Below are positions 54,015 through 64,000 of a stretch of DNA of 64,000 nt, piece after piece. Source of the DNA: Streptomyces luteogriseus (GTDB lineage: Bacteria > Actinomycetota > Actinomycetes > Streptomycetales > Streptomycetaceae). The notes under the pieces are model-generated. The model ran no database searches, was not told where the DNA came from, and worked only from the letters and a program-made list of their open reading frames with translations. A program made the translations under genes and the position numbers. How positions within the stretch are numbered: position 1 is the first letter of the stretch; each line of letters starts with the position of its first letter. Location of the stretch: positions 5,084,001 through 5,148,000 of the forward strand of contig NZ_JACHMS010000001.1 in NCBI RefSeq assembly GCF_014205055.1, written 5' to 3'.

Positions 54015-54460
54015 CGCGTTCCCTCCCGCTTCGCGTCCAGCTCGGCGTGCTTGCGTATCCGGTCCGCGATCGGGTCGACGCGGCGGCGGGCCGTCTGCTC
54101 GTACAGGGCGATCGCCAGCCAGGTCACGGGGACCTGGATGAGCGCGAGCAGCAGGCCGGTGGGCAGGCCGTCGGTGACGGTGCTCGTCATGAAGGACGGC
54201 GCGAACGCCGACAGGATGAGGAACAGGACGAAGTAGCCGAGCGCCGTGAGCGTGGCCACGCGCCGCTGCCGGCGATAGGCGCTGCGCAGGACCCGCAGGT
54301 CGCTGTGGTGCCCGAGCGCGGTGTGGCGCTGGGGAGGCCGTCCGGCCGGTTCGGGCGCCTCCTGCGGTGCCCAGGGGTAGGTGTCGTACGTGTACGGGTC
54401 GCGGGCCGGGGACGGACCGGGTGGTCGGTACGGGTAGGACGGGGACGGGTCGTAGGACAT
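54011..54460 (-). CDS. DUF485 family membrane protein
   Basis: Product of 149 residues. A Pro/Tyr-rich N-terminal tail (SYDPSPSYPYRPPGPSPARD) precedes the DUF485 core: LRSAYRRQRRVATLTALGYFVLFLILSAFAPSFM and LPTGLLLALIQVPVTWLAIALYEQTARRRVDPIADRIR, two membrane helices. DUF485 proteins accompany acetate permeases. Its stop overlaps the symporter start, so the pair forms an operon. Confidence 0.87.
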   Translation of the reverse strand: MSYDPSPSYPYRPPGPSPARDPYTYDTYPWAPQEAPEPAGRPPQRHTALGHHSDLRVLRSAYRRQRRVATLTALGYFVLFLILSAFAPSFMTSTVTDGLPTGLLLALIQVPVTWLAIALYEQTARRRVDPIADRIRKHAELDAKREGTR

Positions 54461-55100
<640 letters not shown>

Positions 55101-55129
55101 CGATACTGTCCCGGTCATTCGACGGGACC

Positions 55130-55224
<95 letters not shown>

Positions 55225-55253
55225 CGATACTGTCCCGGTCATTCGACGGGACC

Positions 55254-55348
<95 letters not shown>

Positions 55349-55374
55349 CAAAACTGCCCGGTGTTTCGCGGGCC

Positions 55375-55386
55375 GTTCTTGAGAAC
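55375..55386. promoter_or_regulatory. Palindrome upstream of the tRNA-like array
   Basis: GTTCTTGAGAAC has arms GTTCT/AGAAC. It lies 5' of the array and could be a regulator site. Position-based inference. Confidence 0.35.
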
Positions 55387-55418
55387 AACAATGACCGGCG
55401 CCGCTGATGCCGTTCTGA

Positions 55419-55631
55419 CGCACGACTGACGCGCTCCCCGACGCCCTGCGCGAACACCCCTTCGTCGTGGAGTCGGAGGGAGCGCGAATCCAGTTCGGCG
55501 CTCCCGCGCGGAAGCACCGCCGGCTCTTCGTCGGCACCATCGGCGATGCCCCGGTCACGTACGGCTCCGATTCCCCGGTCTACGGATCCCGCACCGGCCG
55601 GATGCACTCCGAGGCGACGTCAGCGGCCTGA
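55419..55631 (+). pseudogene. C-terminal fragment of an unidentified gene
   Basis: The frame is open for about 70 codons without any ATG or GTG at its beginning. It has strong G/C third-position bias and a protein-like reading: LREHPFVVESEGARIQFGAP, RKHRRLFVGTIGDAPVTYGS, ending in a TGA at 55629. A stop at 55416 closes it upstream. It is probably the tail of a gene cut off when the tRNA-like array was inserted or rearranged. The family is not recognised. Confidence 0.4.
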
Positions 55632-55707
55632 TGCGCGCCGCTGCGCGAAGCACCGTTCTGGAGAGTCCGTGTGCCGTCGGCCTCCCCCTGGTCGATGCCA
55701 CGACCTC

Positions 55708-56205
55708 TCAGAGGCTGTCGAGGGTCCGGCGCACGTAGCGGACTCCCGGTTGTCCCCCCACCGTCGTGTTCTCCACCCGGGTGAAGCCGTTGCGGGTCAG
55801 GACCCTCATGGAAGCCTGGTTGTCGAGGGTCGTTCGCGCGGTGAGGGACGTCAGGCCGTAGTCCGTCGCCGCCAGCCGGCACACCTGGGCGACGGCCGCC
55901 GTCGCCACACCCCGGCCGGCGGCCTGTTCGCCGACGCGGTAGCCGAGTTCGGCGGTGCCGTCCGCCAGATCCATCAGGTTGACCCGGCCGATCAGCTCGC
56001 CGTCCTCCCCGAGGACCACATGGAAGCGGCACACGCGCGCGTGCTGCTCATCGAGGAGTGCCTGGAGGCGGGCGGCGAACCCCGCCGGCGTGAAGAAGGC
56101 GTCCCCGCGGTCGGGCACCGTACGCGCGAAGTACGCCCGGTTCTCCCGCTCGAACGCCAGCAGCGCGTCCGCGTGATCCGCCCGCAGGGGTTCCAAGGTC
56201 ACCAT
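55708..56205 (-). CDS. GNAT acetyltransferase (RimJ/RimL-like)
   Basis: Product of 165 residues. The fold is that of RimJ-type enzymes: VTLEPLRADHADALLAFERENRAYF at the N-terminus, VVLGEDGELIGRVNLMDLADGTAELGYRVGEQAAGRGVATAAVAQVCRLA (acetyl-CoA loop) and NQASMRVLTRNGFTRVENT. Ribosomal-protein or antibiotic acetylation is possible; the substrate is not evident. It begins 20 bp after the stop of the MFS exporter and is probably co-transcribed with it. A GTG six codons upstream is an alternative start. Confidence 0.85.
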   Translation of the reverse strand: MVTLEPLRADHADALLAFERENRAYFARTVPDRGDAFFTPAGFAARLQALLDEQHARVCRFHVVLGEDGELIGRVNLMDLADGTAELGYRVGEQAAGRGVATAAVAQVCRLAATDYGLTSLTARTTLDNQASMRVLTRNGFTRVENTTVGGQPGVRYVRRTLDSL

Positions 56206-56225
56206 GGGCGTGAGGATACGGACGC

Positions 56226-57719
56226 TCAGTCCCCCAGCACCGGGAATTTCCGGGGCGCGAGGAACAGCAGCACCAGGAACGCCAGTGCCGCCGCGCCCGC
56301 CGCGCCGAGGTAGACGGCGTGCACCGCGTCGGCGATCGCGCGCCGGGTCGCCTCCGGTGCCGTGCCCGCGTCGAGCGCCCGCGTCACCGAGTCCAGGTCG
56401 CCCGCTCCGCCGAGCCTGGCGGCCAGCACCCCGTTGGCGACCGCGCCGAACACCGCGGCGCCGATCGTCTGGCCGCTCTGGCGGCAGAACAGCACGGACG
56501 CGGTCGTCGTACCGCGCTCCGCCCATCCCACCGTCGACTGCACACCGACGATCAGCGGCAGCTGGAACAGGCCCAGCGCGGCGCCCAGCAGCAGCATCAG
56601 CAGCGTCGGCTGCCACGCCTGCCCGGGATAGGGCAGGAAGGGGAAGGCGAACAGGATCAGCGCGGCCGTGCCGATGCCCAGCATCGCCGTGTTGCGGAAG
56701 CCGATCCTGCGGTACACGTGCTGGCTCAGCGCCGCCGACACGGGCCAGCTCAGCGTCCAGACGGACAGCACGAACCCGGCGGCAACGGGCGCGAGGCCCA
56801 GCACCGACTGGGCGTAGGTGGGCAGGAACACCGACGGCGCGACCATCAGCAGGCCCAGCGCGCCCAGGGCCAGATTGACCGCGGCGATCGTACGGCGCCG
56901 CCACACCCAGCCCGGGATGATCGGCTCCGCCGCCCGGCGCTCCACCAGCACCACCACCGCGACCAGGGCGAGTCCCGCACCGGACAACGCCAGTGAGGGT
57001 GCCGACAGCCACGGCCACGCCACCCCGCCCTGCACCAGCGCGGTGAGCAGAACGCCGCCGCACGCGAACACCGCGAGCGCACCCGCCCAGTCCACGCGCG
57101 CGTGCGGGGTGGTCTCCCGCTCCGGCTCGTGGAGGTGACGGACGATCAGCCACAGGGCGACCGCGCCGATCGGAAGGTTGACCAGGAAGATCCAGCGCCA
57201 GTCCGCGTACGCGGCGAGCACCCCGCCGAGACCCGGGCCGGCGACCGCGGACACCGCCCACACCGTCGACAGCTTCGACTGGATCTTGGGGCGCTCCTTC
57301 AGCGGGTACAGGTCGGCGGCGAGCGTCTGCACCGTGCCCTGGAGCGCGCCGCCGCCCAGGCCCTGCACGACGCGGAAGGCGATGAGTGCCCCCATGTTCC
57401 AGGCCACCGCGCACAGCAGGGACCCCAGCAGGAACACCACCGACCCGGCTATGAGGACCGGTTTGCGGCCGAAGGTGTCGGAGAGCTTGCCGTACACGGG
57501 CAGGGTGACGGTCACGGCCAGCAGATAGCCGGAGAACAGCCAGGAGAAGACGGAGAAGCCGCCGAGGTCCCCGACGATCTGCGGGACGGCGGTCGAGACG
57601 ATGGTCGCGTCGAGCGCCGCCAGCGCCATCGAGAGCATCAGCGCCGCGACGACGGCCCCGCGCCGGCCGGTTGTGGCGGGACGTGCGGCCTCTCGTGCCG
57701 CGGAACTGGTGCTGCCCAC
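56226..57719 (-). CDS. MFS drug exporter, DHA2 (EmrB/QacA) type
   Basis: Product of 497 residues with about 14 membrane helices, typical of DHA2 proton-drug antiporters. Motif A is GKLSDTFGRKPVLIAGS, motif C-like residues are AVAGPGLGGVLAAY, and the first helix carries ALDATIVSTAVPQIVGDLGG. The GTG at 57719 is preceded by GAGGGGGAGGG at suitable distance; an earlier ATG at 57887 would add an atypical tail. It is followed closely by an acetyltransferase gene. Multidrug or antibiotic export is the family role; substrate unknown. Confidence 0.88.
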   Translation of the reverse strand: MGSTSSAAREAARPATTGRRGAVVAALMLSMALAALDATIVSTAVPQIVGDLGGFSVFSWLFSGYLLAVTVTLPVYGKLSDTFGRKPVLIAGSVVFLLGSLLCAVAWNMGALIAFRVVQGLGGGALQGTVQTLAADLYPLKERPKIQSKLSTVWAVSAVAGPGLGGVLAAYADWRWIFLVNLPIGAVALWLIVRHLHEPERETTPHARVDWAGALAVFACGGVLLTALVQGGVAWPWLSAPSLALSGAGLALVAVVVLVERRAAEPIIPGWVWRRRTIAAVNLALGALGLLMVAPSVFLPTYAQSVLGLAPVAAGFVLSVWTLSWPVSAALSQHVYRRIGFRNTAMLGIGTAALILFAFPFLPYPGQAWQPTLLMLLLGAALGLFQLPLIVGVQSTVGWAERGTTTASVLFCRQSGQTIGAAVFGAVANGVLAARLGGAGDLDSVTRALDAGTAPEATRRAIADAVHAVYLGAAGAAALAFLVLLFLAPRKFPVLGD

Positions 57720-58191
57720 CCCCGGTGCCCTCCCCCTCGCCCCGGCCGCGCCCGCGCCACGGGTTCCGTCGTATGCCTGCCCCTTGCACCTACCTACCGC
57801 GGACAGCTTGCCACTTGACCCTGACGCAGCGGGAGGGTGGAGCCTGAACGGGCCGACGGGTGGAGCAAACCCTGAGACCGCCTCCACCCTGCGGTGGACT
57901 GCCCCTAGGGGTACCTCCGTACTACGACCTGGGGAGGGTTCGTACCGACGGAGGACGAGACGGGCAGGGGCCGGTCCTTAACCTGGCTTTACGCCGCCGG
58001 GGGGCGGTTGGCACACCGGCGGGGGTGGGGTTTTCCACAGCAAAAGACTGCGCTGAACACCAGGGCGCGGGACCCCTCCCCGCCGCGAGACTGACAACGC
58101 GACGAACGGACTCCTGGTCCGGCACCGCGCACAGCGGCTGTCGACCAGGTGACCGCCTTCACCATCTGCTGATCGATATAGGAGACATACC
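57720..58191. other. Long intergenic region between the exporter and the ABC transporter
   Basis: 472 bp, no convincing gene. It contains a MerR-type promoter at 57815-57845. Around 57908-57955, CCTCCGTAC and GTACCGACGGAGG form an imperfect inverted repeat. The ribosome site of the ABC ATPase (TAGGAGACATACC) ends the region. Confidence 0.5.
57815..57845 (+). promoter_or_regulatory. MerR-type promoter with dyad operator
   Basis: TTGACC is followed by a 19-bp spacer and GAGCCT. Within the spacer region lies the dyad ACCCTGACGC-A-GCGGGAGGGT (8 of 10 arm positions match). Overlong 19-bp spacers with a central dyad are the hallmark of MerR-family activation. The next rightward gene starts 350 bp away. 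Confidence 0.55.
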
Positions 58192-58980
58192 GTGACTTCG
58201 GCTGTGACCATTCCCAGGCACGGGGGTACTGGAGGGCGTACGGCCGTTGCCGCGCGGGCGCGGCAGGTCGTGAAGGCGTACGGCTCCGGTGAAACCCGTG
58301 TCGTCGCCCTCGACCATGTCGACGTGGACATCGCACGCGGCCAGTTCACCGCGATCATGGGCCCCTCGGGGTCCGGCAAGTCCACGCTCATGCACTGCCT
58401 CGCCGGACTCGACACCGTGACGGACGGCCAGATCTACCTCGACGAGACCGAGATCACCGGTCTGAAGGACAAGAAGCTCACGCGGCTGCGCCGGGACCGG
58501 ATCGGGTTCATCTTCCAGGCGTTCAACCTGCTGCCGACGCTGAACGCGATCGAGAACATCACGCTGCCCATGGACATCGCCGGCCGCAAGCCGGACAAGG
58601 AGTGGCTGACGCGGGTCGTGGAGACCGTCGGGCTCGCAGACCGCCTCAAGCACCGTCCCACCCAGTTGTCCGGCGGCCAGCAGCAGCGTGTCGCCGTGGC
58701 GCGGGCCCTCGCGGCCCGGCCCGAGATCATCTTCGGGGACGAGCCGACCGGAAACCTCGACTCCCGCGCCGGCGCCGAGGTCCTCGGCTTCCTGCGCCGG
58801 TCCGTCGACGAACTGGGCCAGACCATCGTGATGGTCACCCACGACCCGGTGGCCGCCAGCTACGCGGACCGGGTGCTGTACCTCGCCGACGGCCGCATCG
58901 TCGACGAGATGTACAAGCCGACCGCGGAGGCCGTCCTCGACCGCATGAAGGACTTCGACGCCCGGGGGCGCACGTCATGA
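58192..58980 (+). CDS. ABC transporter ATP-binding protein (MacB/LolD-like)
   Basis: Product of 262 residues. Walker A GPSGSGKSTLMHCLAGLD, Q-loop FIFQAFNLLPTLNAIENITLPM, signature LSGGQQQRVAVARALAARPEIIFGDEPTGNLDS and the H-loop VMVTHDPVAASYADRVLYL are all intact. This subgroup works with FtsX-type permeases in lipoprotein release, peptide export or signalling. The GTG at 58192 has TAGGAG 7 nt upstream. Its stop overlaps the permease ATG. Confidence 0.94.
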   Translation: MTSAVTIPRHGGTGGRTAVAARARQVVKAYGSGETRVVALDHVDVDIARGQFTAIMGPSGSGKSTLMHCLAGLDTVTDGQIYLDETEITGLKDKKLTRLRRDRIGFIFQAFNLLPTLNAIENITLPMDIAGRKPDKEWLTRVVETVGLADRLKHRPTQLSGGQQQRVAVARALAARPEIIFGDEPTGNLDSRAGAEVLGFLRRSVDELGQTIVMVTHDPVAASYADRVLYLADGRIVDEMYKPTAEAVLDRMKDFDARGRTS

Positions 58981-61556
58981 CCGTCATGAAGACCTCGATG
59001 CGCAACTTCTTCGCGCACAAGGGGCGGATGGCGCTCTCCGCGGTCGCCGTGCTGCTGTCGGTCGCCTTCGTCTGCGGCACGCTCGTCTTCACGGACACCA
59101 TGTCGACGACGTTCGACAAGCTCTTCGCGGCCACCACCTCCGATGTGACGGTGAGCGCCAAGGGTGCCTCCGACAGCGGTGAGACCACCGCCGACAACGG
59201 CAAGCCGCCGGTCATGCCGGCCTCCGTGCTGGGCGAGGTCCGCAAGGCGCAGGGCGTGAAGTCCGCCGAGGGCGCGGTGTTCTCCACCTCGGTGACGGTC
59301 GTCGACGCCGACAAGGACAACCTGTCGCCCTCCAGCGGCGCCCCGACCATCGTCGGCGGCTGGAACGCCAACGAGGCCCGCACCATGAAGATCACTTCCG
59401 GTGCGGCTCCCCGGAGCGCCGACCAGATCATGGTCGACGCCGACACCGCCGACAAGCACGACCTGAAGCTCGGCGACGAGATCGGCGTGATCAGCGCGGT
59501 CGGCACCCACACCGCGAAGATCTCCGGCATCGCCGACTTCACCGTCACCAACCCCGGCGCCGCGATCTTCTACCTCGACACCAAGACCGCCCAGCGGGCC
59601 CTGGTCGGCGAGAGCGACGTCTACACCAACGTCAACGTCACCGCCGCCAGCGGCGTCACCGACGCGCAGCTGAAGAAGAACGTCACCGCCGAACTCGGCG
59701 GCGCCTTCCAGGTGAAGACGGCCAAGGAGACCGCCGACGCCAACCAGAAGGACGTCGCGGGCTTCATGAACGTCATGAAGTACGCGATGCTCGGCTTCGC
59801 CGGGATCGCCTTCCTCGTCGGCATCTTCCTGATCATCAACACCTTCTCCATGCTGGTCGCCCAGCGCACCCGGGAGATCGGCCTGATGCGGGCCATCGGA
59901 TCCTCCCGCAAGCAGGTCAACCGCTCCGTGCTGGTCGAGGCGCTGCTGCTCGGCGTCGTCGGCTCGGTGCTCGGCGTCGGCGCGGGCGTCGGCCTCGCCG
60001 TCGGCCTGATGAAGCTCATGGGCCAGATGGGCATGGAACTGTCCACCGACGACCTCACGGTGGCCTGGACGACCCCGGTGGTCGGCCTCGTCCTCGGCGT
60101 GATCGTCACCGTGCTGGCCGCCTACCTGCCCGCCCGGCGCGCCGGCAAGATCTCCCCGATGGCCGCCCTGCGCGACGCGGGAGCCCCCGCGGACGCCAAG
60201 GCCGGCTGGATCCGCGCCGCGATCGGCACGGTCCTCACCGGGACCGGCGGCTTCGCTCTCTACCTCGCGTCGGCGGCCGACAAGGCCAAGGACGGCTCCC
60301 TGTGGCTCGGCCTCGGCATCGTGCTGTCGCTGATCGGCTTCGTCGTCATCGGCCCGTTGCTCGCCGGCGCCGTGGTCCGCGTCCTGGGCGCCGTGCTGCT
60401 GCGCATGTTCGGCCCCGTCGGCCGCATGGCCGAGCGCAACGCCCTGCGCAACCCGCGCCGCACCGGCGCGACCGGAGCCGCGCTGATGATCGGCCTCGCC
60501 CTGGTGGCGTGCCTGTCCGTGGTCGGCTCCTCCATGGTGGCGTCCGCCACCGACCAGCTCGACAAGACCGTCGGCACGGACTTCATCATCCAGTCCGACC
60601 GGAGCCAGCTGATCACCCCGCAGGCGGTCCGGGCCGTGAAGTCGTCCCCGGACCTGGCGCACGTCACCGAGTACAAAACGACCCAGGCCGACTTCACCAC
60701 CCCTGACGGCAAGACGCTCAAGGACACGGCGATCACGGCCGCCGACCCCACGTACGCGACCGACCTGCGCACCGAGACGGTCGCCGGCAAGCTCCCCGAC
60801 GCCTACAAGGCCGACTCGATGTCGGTCCACGAGAAGTTCGCCAAGGACCACGGCATCCGCCTCGGCTCCAAGATCAAGGTGGCCTTCAGGGACGGCTCCG
60901 CGGCCGACCTCACCGTCCGGGCGATCACCAGCAGCGACGTCGTGATCGACGCGGGCTCGATGTACACGTCCATCTCGACGCTGGCCAAGTACGTCCCGGC
61001 CGACAAGATGCCGCTGGACTCGCTGGTCTTCGCCAGCGCCAAGGACGGACGGCAGGACGCCGCCTACACGTCCCTGAAGTCGGCGCTGCACGACTACCCG
61101 CAGTACATCGTGCGCGACCAGACCGACTACAAGGACGCCCTGAAGGACCAGATCGGCCAGCTGCTCAACATGATCTACGGCCTGCTGGCCCTGGCGATCA
61201 TCGTCGCCATCCTGGGCGTGGTGAACACGCTGGCCCTGTCGGTGGTGGAGCGCACCAGGGAGATCGGCCTGATGCGGGCGATCGGTCTCTCGCGTCGCCA
61301 GCTGCGCCGCATGATCCGCATGGAGTCGGTGGTCATCGCCCTCTTCGGTGCCCTGCTGGGTCTCGGACTGGGCATGGGCTGGGGCGCCACGGCGCAGCAG
61401 CTGCTCGCCCTGGAGGGCCTGGGGGTCCTCGACATCCCCTGGCCGACGATCATCGGCGTCTTCATCAGCTCGGCGTTCGTGGGCCTGTTCGCGGCACTGA
61501 TCCCGGCGTTCCGGGCGGGCCGGATGAACGTGCTGAACGCCATCGCGACGGAGTAG
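58977..61556 (+). CDS. ABC transporter permease with two FtsX domains
   Basis: Product of 859 residues. An N-terminal helix (GRMALSAVAVLLSVAFVCGTLVF) leads to a MacB-type extracellular domain (about 45-245). A first FtsX unit follows (YAMLGFAGIAFLVGIFLIINTFSMLVAQRTREIGLMRAIGSSRKQV). Two central helices lead to a second extracellular domain (about 510-700). The second FtsX unit is IVAILGVVNTLALSVVERTREIGLMRAIGLSRRQL. Together with the upstream ATPase it forms an exporter or mechanotransmission complex; the substrate is unknown. Start overlaps the ATPase stop (ATGA). Confidence 0.92.
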   Translation: MTVMKTSMRNFFAHKGRMALSAVAVLLSVAFVCGTLVFTDTMSTTFDKLFAATTSDVTVSAKGASDSGETTADNGKPPVMPASVLGEVRKAQGVKSAEGAVFSTSVTVVDADKDNLSPSSGAPTIVGGWNANEARTMKITSGAAPRSADQIMVDADTADKHDLKLGDEIGVISAVGTHTAKISGIADFTVTNPGAAIFYLDTKTAQRALVGESDVYTNVNVTAASGVTDAQLKKNVTAELGGAFQVKTAKETADANQKDVAGFMNVMKYAMLGFAGIAFLVGIFLIINTFSMLVAQRTREIGLMRAIGSSRKQVNRSVLVEALLLGVVGSVLGVGAGVGLAVGLMKLMGQMGMELSTDDLTVAWTTPVVGLVLGVIVTVLAAYLPARRAGKISPMAALRDAGAPADAKAGWIRAAIGTVLTGTGGFALYLASAADKAKDGSLWLGLGIVLSLIGFVVIGPLLAGAVVRVLGAVLLRMFGPVGRMAERNALRNPRRTGATGAALMIGLALVACLSVVGSSMVASATDQLDKTVGTDFIIQSDRSQLITPQAVRAVKSSPDLAHVTEYKTTQADFTTPDGKTLKDTAITAADPTYATDLRTETVAGKLPDAYKADSMSVHEKFAKDHGIRLGSKIKVAFRDGSAADLTVRAITSSDVVIDAGSMYTSISTLAKYVPADKMPLDSLVFASAKDGRQDAAYTSLKSALHDYPQYIVRDQTDYKDALKDQIGQLLNMIYGLLALAIIVAILGVVNTLALSVVERTREIGLMRAIGLSRRQLRRMIRMESVVIALFGALLGLGLGMGWGATAQQLLALEGLGVLDIPWPTIIGVFISSAFVGLFAALIPAFRAGRMNVLNAIATE

Positions 61557-61601
61557 CCGGCCGTCGCGCACGAGCCACCGCACACGGGGGTTGCGGAGGA
61601 C

Positions 61602-61638
61602 GGGCCCGCCCCGGAGGCATCGCCTCCGGGGCGGGTCT
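61602..61638. terminator. Terminator after the ABC transporter operon
   Basis: GCCCGCCCCGGAGGC and GCCTCCGGGGCGGGT form a 15-bp stem with a 3-nt loop, followed by CTCGTTG. Confidence 0.75.
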
Positions 61639-61907
61639 CGTTGTCGGCGCCGGCCGCGCCCCGGCCGCCCCGGCCGCCGTGCGCCGCCGGCGCGGACGGG
61701 CCGCCGGTCACCCCCGGGGGGAACGGGTGTTCGCTCCGGGGAGAACGGGCGTTATCCACAGGCCCGCCGCGCGGGCGCGCATCGTCGTACGCTGGAGACC
61801 CCCCGGCCCGCGGCGCGCGTCAGGCCCGCCGTCCTGCCCACCCCCTGCCCTCGACTTGCCCACCTCCTGACCGTCGACCTGCCCACCCCCTGGACGGAAA
61901 GCCCCGA
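61639..61907. other. Leader region of mfd with degenerate repeats
   Basis: TACGCT (61788-61793) may be a -10 element. GGGGRGAACGGGYGTT occurs twice (near 61718 and 61737). From about 61830 to 61899 a 23-bp unit with the core TGCCCACCYCCTG is repeated three times, just before the mfd start. Confidence 0.45.

Positions 61908-64000
<2,093 letters not shown>

Noticed and set aside
57860..58195. A 111-codon rightward frame after the MerR-type promoter
   Set aside because: No Shine-Dalgarno, no family resemblance and weak codon bias; it also ends inside the start of the ABC ATPase gene.
58860..61583. Leftward open frame of 907 codons over the ABC permease
   Set aside because: Shadow frame opposite a convincing FtsX permease; His/Asp/Gly-rich sequence without domains.

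Overview
The window is a 64 kb piece of a Streptomyces chromosome. The evidence is the very high GC content, the GTC/GCC/CTG-rich codon use, frequent GTG starts, leaderless -10 elements (TANNNT about 7 nt before the start codon), and protein families typical of the genus. Much of the skeleton is the actinobacterial core also found in mycobacteria: pmt, rsmI, tatD, rpfB, rsmA (ksgA), ispE and uup on the left; pth, rplY, prs and glmU in the middle; mfd at the right edge. Accessory genes sit between these anchors.

Left part (1-12 kb): a truncated penicillin-binding protein, protein O-mannosyltransferase, then rsmI, a zinc-ribbon protein, tatD, rpfB, rsmA, ispE, an ankyrin/HEAT-like protein and the ABC-F ATPase uup. 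From 12 to 16 kb come two tandem paralogues, each a Pro/Gln/Gly-rich tail plus one membrane anchor plus a PQQ-like propeller, and a response regulator that lacks its phospho-acceptor. From 17.1 to 23.1 kb lies a secreted polymorphic-toxin locus: a 1546-residue protein with a ricin-type lectin, a long Ala-rich coiled coil and a C-terminal LHH nuclease, overlapped by a SUKH immunity gene, with an orphan small gene behind.

From 23.5 to 28.8 kb is the galactose locus, a sodium:solute symporter divergent from galT-galE-galK. From 28.9 to 34 kb come a broken gene, an acetyltransferase, an orphan response regulator, a MarR regulator, a trans-aconitate methyltransferase-like gene, and a fatty-acid desaturase-TetR operon with dyads in its upstream region. 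Next are ppc, a sortase-substrate-like surface protein, a membrane protein, pth, rplY, prs, glmU and tRNA-Gln(UUG). An odd helix-turn-helix gene with a homing-endonuclease-like C-terminus lies directly 5' of the tRNA.

The most unusual stretch is 43.7-51.2 kb. After an orphan histidine kinase, two divergent pairs of toxin and immunity domains share one control region: a YwqJ-type deaminase plus SUKH-3 leftward, and a WHH-nuclease/SUKH fusion plus a giant Imm35-like/deaminase/SUKH-4 fusion rightward. None has a visible secretion signal. Next comes an AhpD-like carboxymuconolactone decarboxylase whose promoter exactly fits the published ECF41 sigma motif, then a DivIVA-like coiled-coil protein.

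The right part holds an acetate-permease-like symporter with its DUF485 partner. It is followed by three perfectly identical tandem copies (124 bp period) of a class-II tRNA-like gene with an irregular anticodon arm. Then come an acetyltransferase and a DHA2 drug exporter, a MerR-type promoter with no obvious target, a two-gene ABC exporter, and mfd running off the window. No CRISPR array, prophage, insertion sequence or replication origin was seen.
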